49,759 nt of DNA. It comes from an uncultured Lachnospiraceae bacterium (GTDB taxonomy: Bacteria; Bacillota; Clostridia; Lachnospirales; Lachnospiraceae). The notes under the pieces are model-generated. The model was not told the DNA's origin, did not search any database, and was given only the letters and a program-made list of their open reading frames with translations. The position numbers and the translations under genes are program-made. Shown here piece by piece: positions 43,541 to 49,759 of the stretch (position 1 is the stretch's first letter; each line of letters opens with the position of its first letter). The DNA lies in NCBI GenBank assembly GCA_910588125.1, contig CAJUPI010000018.1, positions 1 through 49,759 on the forward strand. The letters are read 5' to 3'.

Positions 43541-43588
43541 AAAAATAAGAGTCTTCCGCACACTAAAAGTGCCGAAAACTCTTATTTT
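43541..43588. terminator. Bidirectional terminator beside tRNA-Pro
   Basis: AAAATAAGAGTCTTCCGCA and its near complement TGCCGAAAACTCTTATTTT surround a 9-base loop, with A-run before and T-run after, so it can end transcripts from both sides. On the minus strand it lies just after the tRNA. Confidence 0.75.
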
Positions 43589-43600
43589 AAATTGTATTCA

Positions 43601-43674
43601 TCGGGGCAACAGGATTTGAACCTGCGACCTCTCGGCCCCCAGCCGAGCGCGCTACCAAGCTACGCCATACCCCG
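43601..43674 (-). tRNA. tRNA-Pro (anticodon GGG)
   Basis: Read on the minus strand: acceptor CGGGGTA pairs with TGCCCCG (one G-U); D arm GCGTAGCTTGGTAGCGC; anticodon stem CTCGG/CCGAG with loop CTGGGGG, anticodon GGG; variable region AGGTC; T arm with GGTTCAAATCC. Discriminator base A. The 3' CCA is not encoded (next bases TGA), so it must be added by enzyme. The promoter lies upstream at 43704-43732 and a terminator downstream. Confidence 0.93.
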
Positions 43675-43703
43675 TCTGTCAATGGTATCTAACCGACTTT
43701 GCT

Positions 43704-43732
43704 ATTATAGCAGATATTTTTCATTTTGAAAA
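43704..43732 (-). promoter_or_regulatory. Promoter of tRNA-Pro
   Basis: On the minus strand TTTTCA (43727-43732), 17 bases, then TATAAT (43704-43709) preceded by TGC (extended -10). It is about 30 bases upstream of the tRNA. Confidence 0.65.
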
Positions 43733-43941
43733 GAGGTTTACAGCAGGTTTTTTATTTGTTATCATATTACTAAGAGATAGGATGGATTAGGATGCAAATT
43801 ATGTGAAAAAATACACAATATTTTGCCGGCTCGGAATTTTATTTTGTTCAGATTATCATATGGAAGATATGGGCAGTAAAAAACGCTTATTGCCAGGATA
43901 TAGAAATTGTGTAAGAAATTACCGGCGGGAAGGATAGCAAT

Positions 43942-44757
43942 ATGAATCATGATACCGGAAAGGGAATCGTCAGTTTTGATATGGATATGACACTTTTGAA
44001 TCATGCGGACTGGCGGATTCCTGACAGTGCCAGGGAAGCGTTAAAGAGGCTGCGGGAGCGGTACTATGTGGTGATTGCCACTGGCAGGGACATGGACGCC
44101 AAATACAGTGCCGGACTGATGGAGCTGGTGGAGCCAGATGCAGTGATTCATCTGAACGGAACCAAGATTACGGTGGGAGGGGATTTGATTTATGAACACC
44201 GGATGAAGAAAGAGCTGGTGGAGCGGTTGCTGCGGTTTACAGAAGGAAAAGAGTTTGCTATGGGGGTCAGCGTGGGGGCGGAGGATTATTATATGAATCC
44301 GGAATATGTGACGCGGCATGACTGGATCCGCTGGAAGCAGTCAGATCGGTGCTTTCGGGATCCCTGGATGCTTTTGGATATGCCGGTGCGTACCATGGCA
44401 TATATGGGCAAGGAACCGGGAACAAAACTGGTAGAGGCGGCTTTTCCGGAAGTAAGGCTTCCCATGTTTTCCAGCAGAGAGGGTGCCGATGTGATTGAGC
44501 GGAAGGTTTCAAAAGCGGAGGGCTTAAGAAAGCTCTGTGATTACTGGGGAGTACCGCTTGAGAATACCGTGGCATTTGGAGACAGCATGAATGATTATGA
44601 GATAATCCGGATGGCGGGGATCGGTGTTGCGATGGGAAATGCCCGGGATGAGTTAAAGCCGGCGGCAGATTATGTGACAGCGCCTGTCGGCGAGGACGGT
44701 ATTTGGAAAGCATGTGTGCATTTGGGATTGTTTGAGAGAGAACTTGAAAACGGATGA
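43942..44757 (+). CDS. HAD-superfamily (Cof/IIB) sugar-phosphate phosphatase
   Basis: 271 residues. Motif I is FDMDMTLLNH, with the nucleophile Asp and the DxD/DxDxT pattern; motif II VIATGRDMD; motif III Lys within ERKVSKAEGL; motif IV FGDSMNDYEIIRMAGIGVAMGNA. The cap of type C2B lies between, as in Cof-like phosphatases. It dephosphorylates small sugar phosphates or cofactors; substrate cannot be read. GGAAGGA precedes the ATG. The upstream 260 bases hold the tRNA promoter and no other gene. Confidence 0.88.
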   Translation: MNHDTGKGIVSFDMDMTLLNHADWRIPDSAREALKRLRERYYVVIATGRDMDAKYSAGLMELVEPDAVIHLNGTKITVGGDLIYEHRMKKELVERLLRFTEGKEFAMGVSVGAEDYYMNPEYVTRHDWIRWKQSDRCFRDPWMLLDMPVRTMAYMGKEPGTKLVEAAFPEVRLPMFSSREGADVIERKVSKAEGLRKLCDYWGVPLENTVAFGDSMNDYEIIRMAGIGVAMGNARDELKPAADYVTAPVGEDGIWKACVHLGLFERELENG

Positions 44758-44864
44758 TTTTATGGGGTTAAAGCAGGTTTGATGCCTTGCCGGCTGGAAT
44801 CTGTCCGGGATGATTGCAGGGCGTTTGACTATAATATGAAAATGAGGGGAAGGATGGAACGAAT

Positions 44865-46286
44865 ATGGCACGTAATTATGAATTGGTGGTGATCGGAGCC
44901 GGTCCCGGAGGATATACGGCAGCGTTAAAGGCTGCAGGGCTGGGAATGAAAGTGGCTGTGGTGGATCGGGAAAGGCTGGGAGGAGTCTGTGTAAACCGGG
45001 GCTGTATCCCGACAAAGGCACTTTTGCATGCATCGAATATATTTTCCATGATGCAGCATTGTGATGAATTTGGGGTTTCCACAGATTTTATTTCTTTTGA
45101 TTTTAAAAAGATGCAGGAATATAAGAAGCGTTCGGTCCGTCAATACCGGCAGGGTATTGAGAAGCTTTTTGCGGAAAACGGCATTGACTTTATCAAAGGT
45201 ACGGCGACCATACGCCGGGAGAATACCGTGGAGGTGACGGGAGAAGAAGGCAAAGAATATCTTCATGCCAATAATATTATCATTGCCACTGGAGCCAGCC
45301 CGGTGATTCCGGATATCCCAGGCATTGAGCTGCCCGGAGTGAGCAACAGCGATCGTTTGCTGGCCAGCCAGAACTGGAATTTCGATCGGGTTGTGATTAT
45401 GGGCGGAGGGGTGATTGGCGTAGAGTTTGCCACGATATTCCAGGCGTTGTGTTCCAAGGTGACGATTGTGGAGATGGGGCCGCATCTGCTGGGGCCGATG
45501 GATACCGAGGTAGCGCTGGCTTTGGAGGATCAATTGCGGGACAAGGGCATTACGGTTCTTTGCAATTCAACAATTGAGGAGATTACGGAAGAAGAGGATC
45601 TGAGCTGTCAAATTAAGAACCACCAGACAGGAGAAATCAACCGGATCCGGGCAAGCCAGGTAGTGGTGGCCGTGGGACGGAGACCTTATATGGAGCAGCT
45701 GATTGGAGAAGACGTATCTTTGGAGATCCGCAACGGCAGATTGTCTGTGGATGCGAATTTTATGACCAGTGAGATGCATATCTATGCGATCGGTGATGTG
45801 GTCTCCAAGACGCAGCTGGCGCATGTGGCAATGGCGCAGGGAACTTATGTGGTGGAGAAGATTGCCGGAAAGCCTCACAGTATCCGCCTGGAGGCAGTGC
45901 CAAACGGGATGTATGTGTCACTTCCGATCGTTCCCAACTGTATCTATACTGTGCCGGAGATTGCCACCGTGGGAATCACCGAACAGACGGCGAATACATT
46001 GGGGATGAAGGTACGCTGCGGCGTGTATGACATGAACGATAACGGCAAATCTATCATCACCCACAAGGAAAAGGGATTTATTCGGATGATTTTTGAAGCT
46101 TACTCCAATACGATTGTGGGGGCTCAAATGGTATGTCCCCGGGCGACGGACATGATCGGGGAGATGGCGACGGCGATAGCCAACGGATTGACGGCGGAAC
46201 AGCTCTCCCGGGCGATGCGGGCCCATCCGACCTACAGTGAAGGGATTGCAGCGGCGATTGAGGATGCGATGAGAGAAAAGGGGTAA
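44865..46286 (+). CDS. lpdA: Dihydrolipoyl dehydrogenase-type flavoprotein
   Basis: 473 residues of the pyridine nucleotide-disulfide oxidoreductase family. FAD site VVIGAGPGGYTAALKAAGLG; redox disulfide in GGVCVNRGCIPTKAL (Cys-x4-Cys; most Lpd enzymes have GGTCLNVGCIPSK); NAD site VIMGGGVIGVEFATIFQ; second FAD motif YAIGDVVSKTQLAHVA; C-terminal AHPTYSEGI with active-site His-x4-Glu. It oxidises dihydrolipoamide with NAD+. No E1/E2 or glycine-cleavage genes stand nearby. The aminopeptidase gene follows after four bases. Confidence 0.9.
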   Translation: MARNYELVVIGAGPGGYTAALKAAGLGMKVAVVDRERLGGVCVNRGCIPTKALLHASNIFSMMQHCDEFGVSTDFISFDFKKMQEYKKRSVRQYRQGIEKLFAENGIDFIKGTATIRRENTVEVTGEEGKEYLHANNIIIATGASPVIPDIPGIELPGVSNSDRLLASQNWNFDRVVIMGGGVIGVEFATIFQALCSKVTIVEMGPHLLGPMDTEVALALEDQLRDKGITVLCNSTIEEITEEEDLSCQIKNHQTGEINRIRASQVVVAVGRRPYMEQLIGEDVSLEIRNGRLSVDANFMTSEMHIYAIGDVVSKTQLAHVAMAQGTYVVEKIAGKPHSIRLEAVPNGMYVSLPIVPNCIYTVPEIATVGITEQTANTLGMKVRCGVYDMNDNGKSIITHKEKGFIRMIFEAYSNTIVGAQMVCPRATDMIGEMATAIANGLTAEQLSRAMRAHPTYSEGIAAAIEDAMREKG

Positions 46287-46290
46287 GACC

Positions 46291-48084
46291 ATGAATGAGA
46301 TTACAAAAAGAATCACTCAGCTTCGGGCTTTGATGCGGGAGCGTAGAATCGATGCTTATCTGGTGCCAACTTCGGATTATCATGAATCGGAGTATGTGGG
46401 GAGACATTTTGCCTGCCGGGAATATATCACCGGCTTTACCGGTTCTGCCGGTACGGCGCTGATTGGCAAGGACTGGGCAGGGCTTTGGACAGATGGCCGT
46501 TATTTTGTACAGGCTGCCACAGAGCTGGCGGGAAGCGGTGTCGAACTAATGAAAATGGGCGAGCCCGGAGTGCCGTCCATTGAAGAATATTTAGAGCAGC
46601 ATTTGCCGCAGCAGGGCATTCTGGGATTTGACGGACGGGTTATCAACGCGCGGATGGGAGAAGAATTAAAGAAAAAACTGGAGTGCAAAAACGTGTCTTT
46701 TGCCTATACAGAGGCTTTGATTGGTGAGATCTGGGAGGATCGCCCGGAATTATCCGCAGAGCCGGTATGGATATTGGAGGATAAGTATGCCGGGAAGCCG
46801 GCGGCCGAGAAGATTGCCACATTGCGCCGGCAGATGAACAAGGCCGGGGCGTCCATTCATATTTTGACGACATTGGACGATATTGTCTGGCTCTTTAATA
46901 TCCGGGGCAATGATATTTTACATAATCCGGTAGTGCTTTCCTATTTGGCGGTGACACAAAAGGAGATTTTCCTGTTTTTGAATCCCCGGGTACTGTCCGA
47001 AGAAGTTCGGACATACCTGGAGAATCTGGGAGTGACGATTTGCCCTTACCAGGAGATCTATACTTATGTCCAGGAATTATATCATGAGCGGATATTGCTG
47101 GAAAAGGGAAAGGTCAATTATACGCTTGTCAATTATCTCGACGACAGCAACCGCATCATTGATAAGATGAATCCGACCGTGCTTTCTAAGGCGCAGAAAA
47201 CACAGACTGAGATAGCAAATCTGAAAAAGGCGCACATCCGGGACGGGGTGGCCATGACGAAATTTATATACTGGATGAAGCAGAATATCGGAAAGATTCC
47301 GATGACTGAATGCAGCGTGGCAGAATATTTAAAGACCCTTCGCAGAGAACAGGGAGCGCTTGACGAGAGCTTTGCCACCATATCCGCTTATGGAGCGAAT
47401 GCTGCCATGTGCCATTATCATGCAGAGCCGGAGAGCTGTGCTGTACTTAAGCCACAAGGATTATATCTGGTGGATTCCGGCGGGCAATATCTGGAAGGCA
47501 CTACAGACATTACCCGGACAATGGCGTTAGGACCTGTGACAGAAGAAGAGCGGGAGCACTATACGCTGGTATTGATGAGCATGCTGCGTTTGGGCCATGT
47601 GAAATTCCTGGAAGGCTGCAGTGGTTTGAGCCTGGATTATGTGGCGCGGGAGCTGATGTGGCAGAGGGGATTAAATTATAATCACGGAACCGGACACGGA
47701 GTGGGATACCTGCTCAATGTACATGAGAGACCGGTGGGAATCCGCTTTAAGACGGTGCCGGAGCGCCAGGACGGAGCCGCCTTTGCGCCGGGGATGGTCT
47801 GCTCGGACGAGCCGGGGATCTATATTGAGGGAAGCCATGGGATACGTACGGAGAACCTGCTGTTTTGTAAAGAGGCAGAGACGACAGAATATGGAAGATT
47901 CTTTACTTTCGAGTACCTGACCTATGTACCGGTTGATTTGGAACCCGTGGACGTGGCCCTGATGGAGAAAAAGGATATTGCTTATTTAAATGAGTATCAT
48001 AGCCAGGTCTATGAAAAGATATCGCCGTATCTGGACAAGGAGGAGGCAGCGTGGCTGTGGAAGGTGACACGGCCGGTTGCCTGA
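46291..48084 (+). CDS. pepP: Xaa-Pro aminopeptidase (aminopeptidase P, M24B)
   Basis: 597 residues, long-form aminopeptidase P with three domains. Two creatinase-like N-terminal domains (TSDYHESEYVGRHFACREYITGFTGSAGTALI, then the middle repeat) precede the pita-bread catalytic domain. The five metal ligands are in LVDSGGQY, GTTDITRT, HGTGHGVG, DEPGIYIEG and TENLLF. It removes the N-terminal residue before proline and needs Mn2+ or similar. It starts four bases after lpdA and may be co-transcribed. Cytosolic; no signal peptide. Confidence 0.93.
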   Translation: MNEITKRITQLRALMRERRIDAYLVPTSDYHESEYVGRHFACREYITGFTGSAGTALIGKDWAGLWTDGRYFVQAATELAGSGVELMKMGEPGVPSIEEYLEQHLPQQGILGFDGRVINARMGEELKKKLECKNVSFAYTEALIGEIWEDRPELSAEPVWILEDKYAGKPAAEKIATLRRQMNKAGASIHILTTLDDIVWLFNIRGNDILHNPVVLSYLAVTQKEIFLFLNPRVLSEEVRTYLENLGVTICPYQEIYTYVQELYHERILLEKGKVNYTLVNYLDDSNRIIDKMNPTVLSKAQKTQTEIANLKKAHIRDGVAMTKFIYWMKQNIGKIPMTECSVAEYLKTLRREQGALDESFATISAYGANAAMCHYHAEPESCAVLKPQGLYLVDSGGQYLEGTTDITRTMALGPVTEEEREHYTLVLMSMLRLGHVKFLEGCSGLSLDYVARELMWQRGLNYNHGTGHGVGYLLNVHERPVGIRFKTVPERQDGAAFAPGMVCSDEPGIYIEGSHGIRTENLLFCKEAETTEYGRFFTFEYLTYVPVDLEPVDVALMEKKDIAYLNEYHSQVYEKISPYLDKEEAAWLWKVTRPVA

Positions 48085-48088
48085 AGAG

Positions 48089-48131
48089 ACAGCAGCGGTG
48101 CAGGGAGGGAGACTTCCGGCACCGCTGCTGT
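48089..48131 (+). terminator. GC-rich hairpin after aminopeptidase gene
   Basis: ACAGCAGCGGTGC (48089-48101) and its exact complement (48119-48131) enclose a 17-base loop, starting five bases after the stop. Only three Ts follow, so termination may be incomplete or factor-aided. Confidence 0.6.
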
Positions 48132-48206
48132 TTCGCAGCCGGGATTTTTGAAAAATTAAAGTAGGAATAATGAAAAAGCAGGAATAACGAAAAGGCGGAG
48201 ATAAAG

Positions 48207-49445
48207 ATGGCAGATAAGTATGGCGGGAAGAAAAGTGCGGGAAGCAAAAAGGAAGAAACAGCAGAAGAGAGCCAGGGGAAGAGGCCGGGAAAAAGCAGCC
48301 TCTGCCCGGTATCAAAACAATGCGGAGGATGCCAGTACCTGGATATGCCTTATAAGGAACAACTGAAACTAAAGCAGCAGCAAATGCAAAAGCTTTTGGG
48401 ATCCTTTGGTAAAGTATATCCGATTGTGGGCATGGAGAATCCTTTCCATTACCGGAATAAGGTGCATGCCGTATTTGGGTGGAGGAAAGGAGAGCCGATT
48501 TCCGGCGTCTATCAGGAAGGCACTCACAAGCTGATTCCGGTGGAGCACTGCCTGATTGAAGATGAAAAGGCTGATGAGATTATCGGCACGATCCGGGGAA
48601 TGCTGAAATCTTTTAAAATAAGAACCTATGATGAAGACACTGGGTTTGGATTGCTGCGGCATGTACTGGTAAGAAGAGGGTTTGCCACAGGGGAGATTCT
48701 GGTGGCGTTAGTGACCGCTTCCCCTGTCTTTCCATCCAAAAATCATTTTGTAAAAGCTCTGTTGGAAGCACATCCGGAAATCACGACGATCGTGCAAAAT
48801 ATCAACGGCCGGGAAACCAGCATGGTGTTGGGAGAACGGGAGCAGGTGTTATATGGCCGGGGATATATCGAGGATGAGCTGTGCGGATACCGGTTCCGCA
48901 TTTCTTCTCAATCTTTTTATCAGGTGAATCCGGTGCAGACGGAAAAGCTGTATGCAAAGGCGATAGAGCTGGCCGGGCTGACGGGCCGGGAGATTGTGCT
49001 GGATGCTTATTGTGGAATCGGAACGATCGGGATTCTCGCCGCTGGACAGGCAAAACAGGTGATTGGGGTAGAACGAAACCGGCAGGCGATCCGCGATGCC
49101 ATACAGAATGCCAAATGTAACCATATCCCGAATATCCGTTTTTATTGTAATGATGCGACACGGTTTATGCAGCAGATGGCAACAGAGGGAGCAAGCGTGG
49201 ATGTAGTGCTGATGGATCCGCCCCGTACGGGCAGTACAGAGGAATTCATCCGGGCGGTAATGTCTGTGCGGGCAAAGCGGGTGGTATATGTATCTTGCGG
49301 CCCGGAGACACTGGCAAGAGATCTGAAGGTGTTTGGACGGTTGGGATATGAAGCGCGGGGCGTTTGGGTGTATGATATGTTTCCGGCTGTTCGGCATGTG
49401 GAAGTCGTGATTCAGATGATGTTTTGTGGTGAAAAGAAGAAATAG
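48207..49445 (+). CDS. rlmD: RNA m5U methyltransferase, RlmD/TrmA family
   Basis: 412 residues. A lysine-rich N-terminus is followed by an iron-sulfur Cys set (CPVSKQCGGCQY and CLIEDE) instead of a full TRAM domain. The SAM-dependent C-terminal domain has SSQSFYQVNPVQTEKLY, DAYCGIGTIGILAAG, GVERNRQAI, VVLMDPPRTG and YVSCGPETLARDL (catalytic Cys). The family makes 5-methyluridine in 23S rRNA. Which uridine is targeted cannot be told from sequence. GGCGGAGAT-type ribosome-binding site about 10 bases upstream. Confidence 0.92.
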   Translation: MADKYGGKKSAGSKKEETAEESQGKRPGKSSLCPVSKQCGGCQYLDMPYKEQLKLKQQQMQKLLGSFGKVYPIVGMENPFHYRNKVHAVFGWRKGEPISGVYQEGTHKLIPVEHCLIEDEKADEIIGTIRGMLKSFKIRTYDEDTGFGLLRHVLVRRGFATGEILVALVTASPVFPSKNHFVKALLEAHPEITTIVQNINGRETSMVLGEREQVLYGRGYIEDELCGYRFRISSQSFYQVNPVQTEKLYAKAIELAGLTGREIVLDAYCGIGTIGILAAGQAKQVIGVERNRQAIRDAIQNAKCNHIPNIRFYCNDATRFMQQMATEGASVDVVLMDPPRTGSTEEFIRAVMSVRAKRVVYVSCGPETLARDLKVFGRLGYEARGVWVYDMFPAVRHVEVVIQMMFCGEKKK

Positions 49446-49481
49446 AGAAGAAAAACACAAGATATTGTGGTTTTGAGCAAG

Positions 49482-49533
49482 AAATCGAGGCAAAAATTGG
49501 CTTAAAAATGACCGTTTTTGACCTCGATTTTTT
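49482..49533 (+). terminator. Terminator after the methyltransferase gene
   Basis: AAATCGAGG (49482-49490) with the A-run that follows pairs to TTTTTG and CCTCGATTT (49515-49530), followed by further Ts to 49533. It is about 40 bases after the stop and has the stem and T-run of an intrinsic terminator. Confidence 0.8.
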
Positions 49534-49694
49534 AGTGGTTTGACAGATGACATAGAGGTATATTGCAGGCAGTTGTGGGGATTGCTGTGTTTGTGGTGCT
49601 TGCCCTTGTCCATGGGGAGAGGGTGTGCAGGGAGATCAGCGACCTTTTGGAACGGTATTAAGGGATATTTGAAGAAATATTTCCAAAGCATACT
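49534..49694. other. Intergenic, no supported gene
   Basis: A 61-codon open frame at 49540-49725 crosses the promoter below, lacks a ribosome-binding site and looks unlike a real protein. I see nothing else here. Confidence 0.5.
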
Positions 49695-49722
49695 TTGTGC
49701 AGGTCCGGATCTGTGCTATACT
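49695..49722 (+). promoter_or_regulatory. Promoter of a gene beyond the right edge
   Basis: TTGTGC (49695-49700), 16 bases, then TATACT (49717-49722), preceded by TGC as an extended -10. The following GGAGG (49745-49749) sits too close (2 bases) to the ATG at 49752 for a typical start, so the true start may lie beyond the window. Confidence 0.6.
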
Positions 49723-49759
49723 TAAGGGCAGATAACCAGAAACCGGAGGAAATGCGGAT

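Noticed and set aside
43437..43619. 60-residue open frame in AT-rich DNA
   Set aside because: Runs through the terminator hairpin and into the tRNA-Pro gene; no ribosome-binding site.
49540..49725. 61-residue open frame near the right edge
   Set aside because: Overlaps a clear promoter; composition unlike a protein; no ribosome-binding site.
1..49759. CRISPR arrays, prophage or integrative element
   Set aside because: No regular spacer-repeat pattern, integrase, transposase or phage structural gene was found.

Overview
The window most resembles a chromosomal segment of an anaerobic, gut-type Firmicute of the Lachnospiraceae / Clostridium cluster XIVa kind. The reasons are strong AGGAGG ribosome-binding sites with frequent ATG, GTG and TTG starts, a split transketolase, a YesM/YesN two-component system paired with a sugar-binding lipoprotein, a SPASM radical-SAM enzyme, a WYL regulator, and an AraR-type (GntR-LacI) arabinose regulator. 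I saw no phage, plasmid, CRISPR or complete transposon. The species call is an inference from gene content; no 16S gene is present.

Layout. (1) 1-3.5 kb: cell-envelope genes (Amidase_3 enzyme, small Cys-rich protein, DNA-entry-type nuclease lipoprotein) facing a stalk-domain exported protein and a small zinc-ribbon protein. (2) 3.8-11.1 kb: a TRAP transporter (dctPQM), an AraC regulator, then a GH105 unsaturated glycuronyl hydrolase, a CE12-type acetylesterase and a TIM-barrel sugar isomerase. Together these look like a pectin (rhamnogalacturonan) oligosaccharide utilisation locus. (3) 11.1-14.3 kb: a 145-bp palindromic element, a WYL regulator, a decayed histidine-kinase remnant, a GNAT acetyltransferase and cutC. 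The cutC promoter and leader closely resemble those of the TRAP operon. (4) 14.4-20.0 kb: a potassium locus in which Ktr-type channel and gating subunits, an unlisted 40-residue membrane protein and a KdpD/KdpE-like pair lie together. No Kdp ATPase is present. (5) 20.1-29.4 kb: a tightly packed signalling cluster of hybrid histidine kinase, solute-binding lipoprotein without permeases, SPASM radical-SAM enzyme, YesM-type kinase, YtfQ-like sugar-binding lipoprotein and YesN-type regulator. (6) 29.4-42.1 kb: divergent AraR, a regulatory region dense with repeats, a furanose-type ABC transporter (binding protein, ATPase, two permeases), araA, transaldolase, split transketolase, FGGY kinase and araD. 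This is a complete L-arabinose to pentose-phosphate route. (7) 42.2-49.8 kb: housekeeping genes (PHP phosphatase, tRNA-Pro, HAD phosphatase, dihydrolipoyl dehydrogenase, aminopeptidase P, RlmD-type RNA methyltransferase) and the promoter of a gene lying beyond the window.

How it fits together. The two carbohydrate regions are consistent with growth on pectin: acidic backbone fragments would enter through TRAP and be processed by GH105/CE12, while arabinan side-chain sugar would be sensed by the binding protein plus YesM/YesN, imported by the ABC system and catabolised by AraA, the kinase and AraD. The most unusual block is 20.1-29.4 kb, where a hybrid kinase, an orphan binding protein and a SPASM radical-SAM enzyme are joined by abutting or overlapping genes to a three-component sugar sensor. 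No sulfatase or RiPP precursor is visible nearby.
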